From Anastrepha obliqua (lineage: Eukaryota > Arthropoda > Insecta > Diptera > Tephritidae), in the NCBI RefSeq assembly GCF_027943255.1, contig NC_072897.1, positions 17,670,044 through 17,734,043 on the forward strand: a stretch of DNA of 64,000 nt. Reading direction: 5' to 3'. Position numbers and translations under genes: made by a program. Position 1 is the first letter of the stretch, and the number at the start of each line of letters is the position of its first letter. The notes under the pieces were generated by a model. That model was not told the origin of the DNA and ran no database searches. It saw only the letters and a list, made by a program, of their open reading frames with translations. Of the stretch, positions 19,459 to 32,264 are shown in pieces.

Positions 19459-19615
19459 CCAGCTATCCTGGAATGTTTCGCCTTCTCACTTTAGCTCACT
19501 CCCGAACGGGTGTTCGGAAGCTACCCAGAGGATACGTGGGCTAACCCCGGCCGTTGTGAGCTGCTTGATCAGTAACTTTCCCCACTTGCGTGGACTTCTA
19601 TACACGGAACCATCC
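19459..19615 (-). mobile_element. RTE-like LINE 5' scrap (unit 1)
   Basis: It corresponds to 38425-38615 in unit 2, where it is continuous with the RTE-like LINE. Unit 1 lost the rest of that LINE and a further 46 bp at GATCAG (19567). It is non-coding as it stands. Confidence 0.5.
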
Positions 19616-20965
19616 TCCAATGCTTTTGTTTAATTTAAATAAATTCTTCTTCTGTTATCTTTTACATTTACATATATTAAAATTATTATTTTGTAAATGC
19701 ACAAGCACTTCTTTATTTCCTAATGCCACTGAGTTATTATCAATATTTGGAATTGGTTTCGCATACGACTTTTGAAAGAATACTTTTCGAATATTGTGGC
19801 ATAAGGAGAATAATAAGATGTTAAAATCTTGCAAAGCTACGGCTACTTTTATATTTACGTAGCTGCTGAAGTCATTAATTAGGTCTAGTTCAGTTTTTGC
19901 CATTATATCTGAAGGAATAATTCCAAGTTTACTGGCATATATAATTTGTCCAATATTATCGATGTGGTCTCTTAAAAGTGAGATATTGTTTATTTAGTAA
20001 ATATGTGATAAAAATGTGACTTATATTTCTAAAGTCGCTATTATATTCTGTAGGGAGTTTTTAAAGTTATTTAGATAGGTTTCTATTAGAAATTGATTTT
20101 TGTTTACATATATGTTTTGTAATATTTTGTATTTGAGTGGTCATCATATGGTTGAAATATGTTAGACTGACCGTTTTTTTCAGTTAGAGTTTCCTGGCTT
20201 TTGTAAACTTCATTCAGGGATTCATTGATTTGGGTCTCATCGTCACTATCCATAGTTCCTGCTATATAAGTTTTAGACCTTTTCCTAGAATGTTTACAAG
20301 TCCTCTTTCTGTTCTAAACTGTGGGGTAAGGTTTTCTATTTTAGCTGTAAGTGGAAGGAAGTTTTTGTTCGTCGTATCTAGTAAAGTCTTTGTTTCGGTG
20401 TTGGTTGTATTCAAGGTACTTATATTTTTCAATATTAAGTCCAAAGTCTTCTTATAGGAAGTTGTATTGACAATGTGGATTATTTTGCTATAATGTTCTT
20501 GACTTTAACTTCATCTGTTTTAATTGGTAAGTATCCGTTATTGTTAGTTAAATCTTGAATGTCTATTGATTGCGATGTGACGGTTGTGAGAAATGTTAGA
20601 GTAAGTTCTAAGTTTGTCATCTGAAAGAAAATTGATTAGCTTATCAACTGCTGTTAGGGTTGTCTCTGTCATGGCATTTTCTTTTGGGTTTAATGTGTTT
20701 ATTGTAGTACTTGTGTCTGGTCGGTTTAGTTTATGAATGGTCGTCGTCTATCTTATCTTCGTTGATTTTTCTGTATTATCTTTGGTTTTTCCCGCCTCAC
20801 ACTTCTTTAACATAATTGGTTCCTTCTTCGAATTCTATATCTGTCCTATCTTTGTTAGGTTTACTTTCTTATTAAATCATATATTTCCTTACACTTTTCT
20901 TATTTAATTTAACTTTTACATTGGTCTACTCTTTTACACGGGCTTAATATTAGTCGTACTATAAA
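19616..20965 (-). pseudogene. env: Gypsy-M env remnant (unit 1)
   Basis: Minus strand. Around 20262-20444 a frame ends in FRTERGLVNILGKGLKLI, a candidate RXXR cleavage site followed by the glycine-rich fusion region. It continues across a stop with GTMDSDDETQINES, the same layout as Gypsy-S env at 63359-63450. Further along, 19655-19903 reads a degenerate C-terminal segment. No transmembrane segment, polypurine tract or 3' LTR is found, because the element is cut at about 19616 by the RTE remnant. Unit 2 lacks 163 bp here (20585-20747). Confidence 0.7.
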
Positions 20966-21950
20966 TTGTATTATTATAGAACTCTATAATTCTTATAATT
21001 TTTTTCTTCTATTGTTTCATCCTTATTCCTTTCATCATGTCTCAAGAGGCGCATATGTTCATTTATAGTATTATGCAATCTTTCTAAATCTGCGTTAGAT
21101 GTGTGATGCCCGTTTGAGGTGAAATTACACAAATATTTTCGCTTTCTAAGAATGTCTGCATATCTGTTGCCTTAAATCCAAGTTCGTTGTCTACTATTCT
21201 CTTTGCGATTTTTCTGATAACTTCTTTTAACTTGTAATATTTTTCTTTTAAATTCTGTACAACTTCTTCCGTTTATCGGAAAAGCTAAAGCGTACTTAGA
21301 AACTTATATATCATTGTTAGAAATTGCTTCTACTCTAAAGTATAAAAAACGTCAATATGAATCAATTCTCTTGGTTTATTTGGTGTTTCGGTAATCTTAT
21401 ATGGTATTTTTGATGGGTTGCGGCCGTATTTCTCTAAACAATTGATTTCTGTTTCGCAATTGTTAATGTACTTAGTTATTTCCAATTTCAAGTTGGGGTT
21501 ATAAAATTTTAGTGTAAGTTCTTCATAGACTGCCTGGATTCCCCTGTGATTATTATGGAGATGTTCGGTCTTAATAATTTCTGTTAATTTGATATTGTCT
21601 TCTATGTCCTCGAGCAATGTCTGGCACCTTATTATTCTTAGGGTAATGTAGGCCGCAGTTTCATTGTATGTGTGTCTAAATGTCTCCAAAAAGGATTCGT
21701 CTATAATTATTGTATTTAATTGGGTTGGATTAAAATGTGTTTTAATTAAAGGTATTACTGTTGCATTGTCAAGTTCTTTAAAGTGAAAGGCTCTTCTGGT
21801 ATTTCAGAATACTTTTTTAATGCGTATTCTGGTGGGCCCAGATGTAATTTTGGATATGATAACTTAATTTCTATAGAAATTTATTGGTGTTGCAACTTCT
21901 CTAATTTCTTTAATGGTTTCTATTGTATTAATTTAAGGATTCTTGCCTGT
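20966..21950 (-). pseudogene. pol: Gypsy-M pol: integrase (unit 1)
   Basis: The minus frame 21330-21689 carries the N-terminal zinc-binding region (HLHNNHRGIQAVYEEL, cysteines now spaced wrongly as CETEINC) and the first catalytic aspartate (ELIHIDVFY). After a stop, the core resumes with a segment containing NADLERLHNTINEH, which supplies the glutamate, near 21020-21080. Multiple stops. Unit 2 equivalent: 39820-40800. Confidence 0.75.
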
Positions 21951-22593
21951 AATTCGGGATAATGCATCGGCGTTCCCGTTATTGATTCCGCGTTTATAAA
22001 CGATGAAGTAATCGTACTCTTCCAATTTCAACCTGCATCTTATCAGTTTTGAATTTGGTTCTTTAATTGAAAACAACCATTCTAAGGGTTAGTGTTTAGT
22101 GTGAATGGTGAATTTTCTACCAAACAAATAGGGGCGAAAGTACCCTACTGCCCATATTATAGCTAGGAGTTCTTTTTCGATAATACTGTAGTTTATTTCA
22201 TGCTCATTGAGCGTTCTGCTCGCATAGCAGATTGGGTGGTTTTCTTGTGACAGGACAGCTCCCAATGCGAAATTACTTGCATCAGTATTTACTACGAATT
22301 TTTTGTTGAAATCTTGATAAATCAAAATCGGATTACTTGTGAACATAGATTTAAGTGTAATAAAACTTTTTAAGTATTCAGAATCGTTTGTATTCAATTT
22401 GACGTCCTTTTTAAGGTATTTAATCATTGGTTTTGCTATCATTGCGTAGTCCCTTATAAACTTGCGGTAATAGCCGTTGAGACCGAAAAATTGTTAAATT
22501 TCGTTTGGGGTTTTTGGTAATGGGTAGTTAGCTACGCATTCCACCTTTTTGTCATTTGGTCTTACCCCATCTCGTGTTACTATATGCCCGAGG
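21951..22593 (-). pseudogene. pol: Gypsy-M pol: RT C-terminus and RNase H (unit 1)
   Basis: From 22593 leftwards: the RT connection ([20 protein letters not shown]), RNase H with [35 protein letters not shown] and a premature TAA after FTIHTKH at 22089. The same frame family then continues with LEWLFSIKEPNSKLI and GNADALSRI, where RNase H ends. The unit 1 sequence is cut at 22593 by the duplication junction. The missing RT core with YLDD is seen only at 41446-41618. Confidence 0.8.
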
Positions 22594-22596
22594 AAT

Positions 22597-22827
22597 GGGC
22601 TATGAGCCTGAGAGTGTCCCTCAGGACAACCGCTTCAACCTAACCTAGCCTAGCTAGAATATAAAAAAGGCCATGTACAACAATAATAATATTTTTATTT
22701 TTACAAGCTTAAAGAAATTCATATGATTTTAAACGTTAAAATATACTGCCGGCGGCGCCCGTCAAATTCGAATTTAGTACAGAAAATATTGACGGGCGAG
22801 GCCCGTCATTTCCACTCAAGGGGTTAA
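22597..22827. mobile_element. LINE-L tail and TTAA-end remnant (unit 2)
   Basis: The last 75 bp of LINE-L (3' UTR, CCTAACCTAGCCTAG) restart here directly after the M RT. The CCCCTTGAGTGG terminus follows, bordered by TTAA at 22824-22827. In this copy the GACGGGC...GCCCGTC hairpin is intact. Confidence 0.65.
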
Positions 22828-23871
22828 TAACGTTTGTAAATGTTTATTTAGAATTGGAATCATAGAATAAATCCTCATATTGTTTTTTTAATTCGCAGAA
22901 TTTTTCGCGTTCTTCAGAGTTCATGTGGTCCATTCTGATTGGATAATTAGAGGGTGGTTTCCTTGGGAAATTCTTGTATAATTTTTTAACATAGATGTAA
23001 TAATTTTAGTAGGTTACAGGTCAATAATCTTGAGGGTTAAGTTTTATCACAGCAGAGCAGTGATGACAGTTGTCAAGTTACGGCAAAATTTTGTGAATCA
23101 TATATGCCTTCTTTAAGTATAAGTTCCCCATTGGTATTATAACAGTCCTTTACATGAATCAAACCGGTTTCGGTACTGGTAATGAGTTTTATAGTATTTG
23201 GACCCAGAAAGTTAAGTGGAGTAATTTCATTGTTCATAATCAATAAATTTTTTTTGTAATCTTATATGGCTTTGTAATTTTTGAATACGTCATTTCCTAA
23301 TAGTCCGTCATAAGTTTCGTGAAATTTGCATTCTATTAATTGAATCCAATCGTTAGTATCTCCCAATTCTGGAAATAGTGGTACTTTGCATATTGTTTCA
23401 GTTTTAACTGTATGTTATAGAGTTTTCAGGTTTATTGTGGTGGATTTCATTTTTAATTTTGGATCACAAAGGCCAGGATTAACTATAGAATGTGTGGCAC
23501 CAGTGTCGACTATAAATTTGAGTTTTCCTTTTAGTATTATATAGGGTAATTCCCCTGTGAGGCCTTAGACTGAAAATTTTCTAAATATCTGTTTCTGTTT
23601 ATTGCATTTGTCTGTCATTGGACGTTAGGGCTATTAATGATATTTCGATTATTATTTGTTTGGATCATGTTCACGTCCATAGGTTCTACAGGTGGTTGAT
23701 ATTGAGGGTTGAAGGGTCGGTGTGGCATATTTTGTAATCTGTGATTGCTCCCATTTTGTTGGAAATTGTCATGACTGTTGCTTCTATAATTGTATTGAGG
23801 CTGCATTACTGGTAAAGAGCTATTTCGCATGTTATCCCTTACTGTTAACTTTTGGTGAAAAATGTGTCTAT
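22828..23871 (-). pseudogene. pol: Gypsy-M gag C-terminus, protease, RT start (unit 2)
   Basis: Same content as 9577-10620. The gag tail frame is 23615-23830 and the protease DTGATHS region is at about 23570-23480. About 7 differences from unit 1 over 1.6 kb by hand count. It shares the filler deletion that joins gag to the LTR. Confidence 0.75.
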
Positions 23872-23874
23872 GGT

Positions 23875-24214
23875 GATTGGTAGTAAAAAGTTCTTATTTT
23901 ATTTATTAACATAAAAAATATATTTATTTATTTATTTATTTATTACAAACATGTTTATATAAAATGTTTATTACTTTATCGAAGACTGTCTTCCGAAGAC
24001 TAACTTACTAGGACTAATACTGAGTTACAAAGACTGATTTGAATTGTTATCAATTCAGTCTTTTATTGAGAAAAAATTTCACTCTTAGCAATTTCGGGAA
24101 CTAATTATTTTGGTAAACAAAATTATTTGGTAAAGAGGAAACGTAAAAAATTGGACTTGCAATTTGGTAAACAGGAAATGAAAAAAACTGACTCGCAAAG
24201 AAAGCGTTAATGCA
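23875..24214 (-). repeat. Gypsy-M 5' LTR, first part (unit 2)
   Basis: Identical or nearly so to 10624-10963. It ends with TSD TGCA at 24211-24214 before Gypsy-P copy 2. The second part is at 34084-34207. Confidence 0.85.
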
Positions 24215-24629
24215 AGTTAACACATGACTCCCACGAGTGACACATGAATACCATGTGCAGACTTAGCTACTTTGCATTAGCGTGGGAAAGCTAAACTTTT
24301 CATGGTCCCACAAATTAAATTCACACAACTGCAGCGGTAGGGTTCATATTCATACTTACCGACAAGTGCAGGCTACAACAACAACTCCATATTCATCTAC
24401 CTATGCAAACTACAACAACAACATTGGAATTCAACGTTTTTCAGACCAACGACAACAATAGAGTATTTGCCAGAAAAATAATTGTGCCAAGAATAGGGAC
24501 AAGTTAGATTTTAATTTATAAGTTAAGTTCAGTTCCGCTTTGACTGGTAATAAAGAAGAGCGCATCGCGCTAAAAACAAAAACCACCGGTTTCCTTTTTT
24601 AATAAGCACATAGTGCTTTAACAATAATT
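24215..24629 (+). repeat. Gypsy-P copy 2, 5' LTR
   Basis: 415 bp, AGTTAAC...AATAATT. It differs from copy 1's 5' LTR at one position that I could find (CAGGCTAC versus CAGACTAC near 24370). Confidence 0.92.
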
Positions 24630-24844
24630 GGCGCCCAACTGGCAGAACAACTGAGCCTAACTGGAGTCAACGAAGGACACAATCAACTTGTTTTGGAAAA
24701 GGAAAGAATTTGCACGCAAAGCGAACGGGGGAGAAACCAACGGCTGCAGAAATGATTGTAATGTAAGTTAAATTTGGCAGATCAAGTGAAAATTAGTGAA
24801 TATTTATTGTTAAGAATTTTTGAATTCATTTAATGAGTATTTGT

Positions 24845-27800
24845 GAATTAAAATTTTGATAAGAAAGGAATCCGTAAAAATTATTGTGAAAAGAATTTAG
24901 AAATTGTTGTGAAATTAAAATTTCCATAAGCAAGGATTCCATAAAAATTATTGTGAAAATAATTTAGAAATTGTTGTGAAATTAAAATTTCCATAAGCAA
25001 GGATTCCATAAAAATTATTGCGAAAAGAATTTAGAAATTGTTGTGAAATTAAAATTTCCATAAGCAAGGATTCCGGAAAAATTATTGTGAAAAGAATTTA
25101 GAAATTGTTGTGAAATTAAAATTTCCATAAGCAAGGATTCCGTAAAAATTATTGTGAAAAGAATTTAGAAATTGTTGTGAAATTAAAATTTCCATAAGCA
25201 AGGATTCCGTAAAAATTATTGTGAAAAGAATTTAGAAATTGTTGTGAAATTAAAATTTCCATAAGCAAGGATTCCGTAAAAATTATTGTGAAAAGAATTT
25301 AGAAATTGTTGTGAAATTAAAATTTCCATAATTATTGTTAAAAAAGAATTTAGAAATTGTTGTGAAATTAAAATAAGCAAGGATTCCGTAAAAAATTATT
25401 GTGAAAAGAATTTAGAAATTGTTGTGAAATTAAAATTTCCATAAGCAAGGGTTCCGGAAAAATTATTGTGAAAAGAATTTAGAAATTGTTGTGAAATTAA
25501 AATTTCCATAATTATTGTTAAAAAAGAATTTAGAAATTGTTGTGAAATTAAAATAAGCAAGGATTCCGTAAAAAATTATTGTGAAAAGAATTTAGATATT
25601 GTTGTGAAATTAAAATTTCCATAAGCAAGGATTCCGTAAAAATTATTGTGAAAAGAATTTAGAAATTGTTGTGAAATTAAAACTTCCATAAGCAAGGCTT
25701 CCGTAAAAATTATTGTGAAAAGAATTTAGAAATTGTTGCGAAATTAAAATTTCCGTAATTATTGTTAAAAGAATTTAGAAATTGTTGTGAAATTAAAATT
25801 TCCATAATTATTGTTAAAAGAATTTAGAAATTGTTGTGAAATTAAAATAAGCAAGGATTCCGTAAAAAATTATTGTGAAAAGAATTTAGAAATTGTTGTG
25901 AAATTAAAATTTCCATAAGCAAGGGTTCCGGAAAAATTATTGTGAAAAGAATTTAGAAATTGTTGTGAAATTAAAATTTCCATAAGCAAGGATTCCATAA
26001 AAATTATTGTGAAAATAATTTAGAAATTGTTGTGAAATTAAAATTTCCATAAGCAAGGATTCCATAAAAATTATTGCGAAAAGAATTTAGAAATTGTTGT
26101 GAAATTAAAATTTCCATAAGCAAGGATTCCGTAAAAATTATTGTGAAAAGAATTTAGAAATTGTTGTGAAATTAAAATTTCCATAAGCAAGGATTCCGTA
26201 AAAATTATTGTGAAAAGAATTTAGAAATTGTTGTGAAATTAAAATTTCCATAAGCAAGGATTCCGTAAAAATTATTGTGAAAAGAATTTAGAAATTGTTG
26301 TGAAATTAAAATTTCCATAAGCAAGGATTCCGTAAAAATTATTGTGAAAAGAATTTAGAAATTGTTGTGAAATTAAAATTTCCATAATTATTGTTAAAAA
26401 AGAATTTAGAAATTGTTGTGAAATTAAAATAAGCAAGGATTCCGTAAAAAATTATTGTGAAAAGAATTTAGAAATTGTTGTGAAATTAAAATTTCCATAA
26501 GCAAGGGTTCCGGAAAAATTATTGTGAAAAGAATTTAGAAATTGTTGTGAAATTAAAATTTCCATAATTATTGTTAAAAAAGAATTTAGAAATTGTTGTG
26601 AAATTAAAATAAGCAAGGATTCCGTAAAAAATTATTGTGAAAAGAATTTAGATATTGTTGTGAAATTAAAATTTCCATAAGCAAGGATTCCGTAAAAATT
26701 ATTGTGAAAAGAATTTAGAAATTGTTGTGAAATTAAAACTTCCATAAGCAAGGCTTCCGTAAAAATTATTGTGAAAAGAATTTAGAAATTGTTGCGAAAT
26801 TAAAATTTCCGTAATTATTGTTAAAAGAATTTAGAAATTGTTGTGAAATTAAAATTTCCATAATTATTGTTAAAAGAATTTAGAAATTGTTGTGAAATTA
26901 AAATAAGCAAGGATTCCGTAAAAAATTATTGTGAAAAGAATTTAGAAATTGTTGTGAAATTAAAATTTCCATAAGCAAGGGTTCCGGAAAAATTATTGTG
27001 AAAAGAATTTAGAAATTGTTGTGAAATTAAAATTTCCATAATTATTGTTAAAAAAGAATTTAGAAATTGTTGTGAAATTAAAATAAGCAAGGATTCCGTA
27101 AAAAATTATTGTGAAAAGAATTTAGAAATTGTCGTGAAATTAAAATTTCCATAAGCAAGGATTCCGTAAAAATTATTGTGAAAAGAATTTAGAAATTGTT
27201 GTGAAATTAAAACTTCCATAAGCAAGGCTTCCGTAAAAATTATTGTGAAAAGAATTTAGAAATTGTTGCGAAATTAAAATTTCCGTAATTATTGTTAAAA
27301 GAATTTAGAAATTGTTGTGAAATTAAAATTTCCATAATTATTGTTAAAAGAATTTAGAAATTGTTGTGAAATTAAAATAAGCAAGGATTCCGTAAAAAAT
27401 TATTGTGAAAAGAATTTAGAAATTGTTGTGAAATTAAAATTTCCATAAGCAAGGGTTCCGGAAAAATTATTGTGAAAAGAATTTAGAAATTGTTGTGAAA
27501 TTAAAATTTCCATAATTATTGTTAAAAAAGAATTTAGAAATTGTTGTGAAATTAAAATAAGCAAGGATTCCGTAAAAAATTATTGTGAAAAGAATTTAGA
27601 AATTGTCGTGAAATTAAAATTTCCATAAGCAAGGATTCCGTAAAAATTATTGTGAAAAGAATTTAGAAATTGTTGTGAAATTAAAACTTCCATAAGCAAG
27701 GCTTCCGTAAAAATTATTGTGAAAAGAATTTAGAAATTGTTGCGAAATTAAAATTTCCATAATTATTGTTAAAAGAATTTAGAAATTGTTGTGAAATTAA

Positions 27801-28012
27801 AATTTCCATAATTATTGTTAAAAGAATTTAGAAATTGTTGTGAAATTAAAATAAGCAAGGATTCCGTAAAAAATTATTGTGAAAAGAATTTAGAAATTGT
27901 TGTTAAAATAAAATTTCCATAAGCAAGGGTTCCGGAAAAATTATTGTGAAAAGAATTTAGAAATTGTTGTAAAATAAAACTTCCATAAGCAAGGATTCCC
28001 TAAAAATTTTTG
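24845..28012 (+). repeat. Expanded 67-bp minisatellite with higher-order structure, ~47 units
   Basis: It has the same unit as in copy 1 plus shortened variants (CCATAATTATTGTTAAAAG, and TAAAATAAGCAAGG joins). Blocks repeat at larger periods. The TCCATAATTATTGTTAAAAAAG variant at 25325 recurs at 26381 (1056 bp), and later ones at 26561, 27035 and 27509 are spaced 474 bp. This implies duplication of multi-unit blocks, as from unequal exchange or replication slippage. The array lies between the PBS/splice donor and gag, so the leader becomes about 3.4 kb long. The exact unit count needs a computed alignment. Confidence 0.93.
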
Positions 28013-28085
28013 TGAGAATTATTTTAAGTTATTAGCGTTTCTAAAAAGAAATTTCCCTGTCAAGTGCTCAGTGATAAATATTAAA

Positions 28086-29205
28086 ATGAACGAGGATCAG
28101 TTGAGAATAATAGTGACAGCCGCAGTTTCAGCTGCTACAGAAAGGACTAGAGCTTCGTTTGAAGCAACGATAGGACAACTAGCTTAGGATCCTAGAAACC
28201 CCAACTAGGGTTGAAGAATATCAACCAGTAATAATAGATCAAACTGTGCGATGTGAAGAGTCTCTAGAAATCGTAAAGTCGCTGCCTGAATTTAATGGCG
28301 ACAGGACGCGGTATGTTAGCTGGAGGCAAGCAGCATTTGCAGCTTATAAACTGTTTGAAAGTTTCGACGGTAGCTCCGAGCACCAAGCTGTAGCGATAAT
28401 TAGAAACAAAATTGTCGGTTCTGCCGATCAAGTGTTGTCGTCATTCAATACCGTTCTTAATTTTAAGGCAATTTTAGCACGTCTGGACTTCACATATGCG
28501 GACAAAAGGACAGTTTATTTAATTGAACAGGAAATGTCGACTCTACGCCAGGGAAAATTTTCTATTGCTGATTTTTATGATGAGGTAGAAAAGAAGTTAA
28601 CGCTAATAATAAATAAAACAATAATGTCACACGAGGGTAACAATGAGCTGATTAGGTCACTATGCCAAAAATGTAGGCAAGACGCTCTGAGGGTGTTTAT
28701 ATCAGGTTTGCATAGGCCTATGAGCGATATAATGTTTTCATCGCAGCCCGCAGATATGCCCAGCGCCTTAGCACTAGCACAGGAGTTGGAGGCAAAACAT
28801 GCCCGGTATTCATTCGCGAATTCTTTCAATAACAGGGGTGAAATTCAGTCAGGACATAACAACGGAAGGTCATATGTGCCGCAGTACTCCCCACATTATA
28901 CGCAACCTAACAGGCAAAATCAAAATAGGGCAACCCCAATGGAGGTCGACCCTTCCATTTCGAACTTCGGACAGAGGACTAGGTACAACCCAAATTGGAG
29001 GTCACCGGAGGACTCCACCAGAACTCGTCAACCGTTTCAGAGACCATTGCCCAGTAATAACCAGCAGAATATACGAGCACACAAAAGACAGCGTGAAAGC
29101 GATAGGCAATCGCTTATACCTAAAATTCAGAGTATAAATCATCTAAACCAGAATCTCGATGAAGGAAATTATTCTAAAAATAAAGTACAAAGCGAGTTTA
29201 GTTGA
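28086..29205 (+). pseudogene. gag: Gypsy-P copy 2 gag
   Basis: Same structure as 12110-13229: short N-terminal frame, shift, then the main capsid frame to TGA 29205. YADKRTVYLIEQ here versus YADKRPVYLIEQ in copy 1. No zinc knuckle. PR-RT continues in phase after the stop. Confidence 0.88.
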
Positions 29206-30536
29206 GGAAATAAATTTTTTAGGAGGAAGTCGCTCCTGCCATATGTAAGCAGGGAGCTGGCATGGCGACCGATAGAGTTTTTAATTGATACAGGGGCGGG
29301 GAAGAATTACATAAAATATGATGAAAATTTAAAAGGGATTAAAAAAATTGATAAACCGTTTAGGGTAGAGTCAATTCATGGCACCGCTGAAATAAATGAG
29401 AAATGTGTAGTGAATATTTTCGGAAGGATCTCTGTTTTTTACCTTCTTCTTGATTTAAAAACATTTGACGGTATAATAGGATTTGATCTTATGAAAGAAA
29501 TTGAGGCAAAATTGAATTTAAAAACAGGAATTTTGCATTACGAAAGTGGTCAGGAAAAAATAAGATATTACGACTGTAAGGATGTGAATAGTGTAATATT
29601 AAGTGGAAATCCTACAGTTAAGTCAGATGATAGTGATATGATTTCACTTATTTTAAAAAGACACTCAAAGGCTTTTGCGAACCCGAATGAAGCATTGCCG
29701 TTTAATACGAACGTAGTTGGCACAATAAGAACTGTATATAGCCAACGGGTGTATTTCAAGTCCTATCCATATCCAATGGCAGCTTCAAAATTTATAAATG
29801 AAGAAATTTCGAATTTACTCCGAGATGGAATCATTCGTCCCTCTCGATCACCCTATAATAACCCTATTTGGGTTGTCGATAAGAAGGGATTCGACGACAA
29901 TGGACAAAAGAAAATGCGCATGGTAGTTGATTTTAGGAAATTGAATGGGAAAACAATTTCTGATAAATATCAATTCCGGACACTTCTGTCATTTTGGCAA
30001 ATATGGGGAAATCAGTTTTTTTTACAACTCTTGACTTGAAATCTGGATTTCGCCAGATCAAGCTTGCAGTAAAGGATAGGGAAAAAACCGCATTTTCAGT
30101 GAATAACGGGAAGTATGAGTTTTGTAGGCTTCCCTTTGGATTAAAAAATGCCTCCAGGAATTTTTCAAAGGGTGATTGATGATATTTTAAGAGCAGAAAT
30201 CGGAAAATGCTGTCACGTCTACATTGGCGATGTGATTATTTTCTCTAGCAGCAAGGAGCAACACTATAAAGACATAGAAAGAGTCCTTACGAGACTTTAT
30301 GAAGCAAATATGCGGGTTTCAGCAGAAAAATCCAAATTTGTAAGAGAATAAGTTGAATTTTTAGGCTTCATTGTTTCAAAGGAAGGCATCAAAACATGTC
30401 CTGATAAAGTCAATGATATAATCAATTAGGATTATCAGGCTACTATAGAAGATTCATTAAGGATTATGCTTCTATAGTAAAACCCCTCACGAAATATTTA
30501 AGAGGAGAAAATGGCCACATAAGTGCTAATCAATCA
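29206..30536 (+). pseudogene. pol: Gypsy-P copy 2 pol: protease and RT
   Basis: Protease LIDTGAGKNYIKY at 29288-29326, RT fingers in frame to 30039. The palm is split between 29994-30179 and 30148-30351, with the active-site box VYIGDVIIFSSS (GD instead of DD). Frameshifts and the TAA after KFVRE are shared with copy 1. Differences are silent or conservative (L to I, M to I). Confidence 0.87.
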
Positions 30537-31394
30537 AAAAATGTTAAAATTAAACTGGACAAAGACGCATTGTTATCTTTTGAAAAGGTAAAAAAGATTT
30601 TGTCCTCGGAGGACGTGCTTCTTCTTTATCCAAATTATAGTAAACCTTTTGATCTAACGACAGATGCGTCAGCACATGCTGTTGGAGCAGTCTTATCGCA
30701 GGGAGGTAGACCAATCACTATGATTTCCAGGACGTTATCATCCAGCGAAGAAAATTACGCAATCAATGAAAGGGAACTGTTAGCAATTGTATGGGCTCTT
30801 CAAAAACTCCGAAATTATTTGTATGGAGTAAGGCATTTGAATATGTTTACAGACCATCAGCCCTTAACCTTTGCTGTTTCGGACAAAAATCCAAATACAA
30901 AGATTAAGCGTTGGAGAGCGTTTGTCGAAGAATTTTCTCCAAATTTTTTTTATAAACCCGGGAAAGACAATCTTGTTGCCGATGCGTTGTCCCGGCAACA
31001 CTTAAATGCTATAGAACATTCCGAAGATTCTACATCCGTCTCGATGCATAGCGAAGAATCTTTATCGGAAGTAATTCCAAAAGTTGGAAACCCAGTGAAT
31101 TCATTTCGGAATCAAATAATCCTAGAAAAAGGGAATACTTCAACAAAAGTTACAAAAATTATTTTGAAATCCAGTATAAGACATTTAATCACATTTAAAA
31201 CATTGCAAGTTCTTATGGCGATAGTTGGGGAACGCATTAATCCTGACGTTGTAAATGCTATTCATTGCGATTTACTGACCTTGGGCAAAATTCAAAATGA
31301 AATTGTAAGGAAATTTCCTTCAGTAAAATTTCGGTATACTACGAAAAGAGTAGATGATATTTTTAATGAGGACGACCAGAATGAAATTTTATAA
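30537..31394 (+). pseudogene. pol: Gypsy-P copy 2 pol: RNase H and linker
   Basis: 274-codon frame (30570-31394) with DLTTDASAHAVGAV, NERELLAIVWAL, FTDHQPLTF and NLVADALSR intact. Five residue differences from copy 1 (for example FVEEF versus FLEEF, ERINPD versus ECINPD). It ends through the same shift before integrase. Confidence 0.88.
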
Positions 31395-32241
31395 CGGAGC
31401 ACACCGCTCTGTCCGGGAAAACTTAAAACAAGTTTTGAATGATTACTATTTCCCAAGCATGCGAAAAAAGTTAAAAGAAATTACATTGAACTGTAAAATT
31501 TGTAAAGAAGCCAAATATCAACGACATCCGGTTAATCCTGAAATGGAAAGACCCCAGTGCCATCTCGTCATGGGGAAATGTTACATATGGATATTTATTC
31601 TACTGATAAAAACTATTTTTTAACTTGTGCAGACAAATTTTCGAAATTTGCCGTTGTTGTTCCAATTAAATCCAGGGCCATTGTTGACGTTAAACAGGCT
31701 TTATTACAGATTCTTAATTGTTTCGAAAATACAAAAAATATAACATTTGATAATGAAAAATCTCTCAACTCTCAGACCGTTAGGTCCCTTCTAAAAGATC
31801 ATTTCGGAGTGGACGTTTTTACAACCCCTCCTTTCTATAGCAAAACAAATGGACAAGTGGAAAGATTATATAGTACTCTTACAGAAATTGCTAGGTGCGC
31901 TAAAATAGAGCAGGCAATAAATGACACTGATGAATTAGTACTTCTTGCCACTTCAAAGTACAACGGTCCATTCATTCATTGAGTTAATTTCTTCCATTCC
32001 AACGTGGCTTAAAACTGGAATTAAGGCGAAATTAATAAAAGCTCAGGAAAATAAGTTGGAAACACACAATAAGGATAAAGTGACGCGATTTTTCAATCCA
32101 GGAGATAAGGTCTATGTAAGGACTAATAAAAGAATAGGCAATAAGTTTTCCAAAGTTTTTATAGAAAAAACGTTACAGAAGGATTTAGGATCCACCGTTC
32201 TAATAGATAATAGGAAGGTCCACAAAGGCAACCTGAGGTAA
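31381..32241 (+). pseudogene. pol: Gypsy-P copy 2 pol: integrase
   Basis: Zinc-binding part in 31354-31623, core in 31557-31982 (HMDIYS, TFDNEKS, NGQVERLYS: the DDE acids are kept, but the FH after the glutamate has become LY by two changes). The C-terminal domain frame 31945-32241 is open to its stop, with NPGDKVYVRTNKR and the final KVHKGNLR. A one-base loss near 31966 joins the core and C-terminal frames differently from copy 1. Confidence 0.87.
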
Positions 32242-32264
32242 TAAGTTTTTTTTTCTCTTTCAGA

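Larger units (their letters stand above)
9346..22596. repeat. Tandem segmental duplication, unit 1 (13,251 bp)
   Basis: The sequence starting at 9346 restarts at 22597, with a constant 13251-bp offset through the Gypsy-P leader. Unit 1 holds the LINE-L tail, part of Gypsy-M, Gypsy-P inserted in the M LTR, LINE-2, a scrap of RTE and the env-to-RT half of M. It ends at AAT (22594-22596), shared by the two parental ends: CACAATGGG at 9341 and GAGGAATTA at 41440. Unit 1 lacks a 3215-bp segment present in unit 2 (35210-38424) and has a 7-unit minisatellite. Confidence 0.9.

Noticed and set aside
19616..19640. A 3' LTR for Gypsy-M next to its env remnant
   Set aside because: No sequence matching the LTR at 46740-47195 occurs on the left side. 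The element is truncated there.
24845..28012. CRISPR-like array of regularly spaced repeats
   Set aside because: The whole unit repeats, with no unique spacers, inside a eukaryotic retrotransposon leader. It is a minisatellite.
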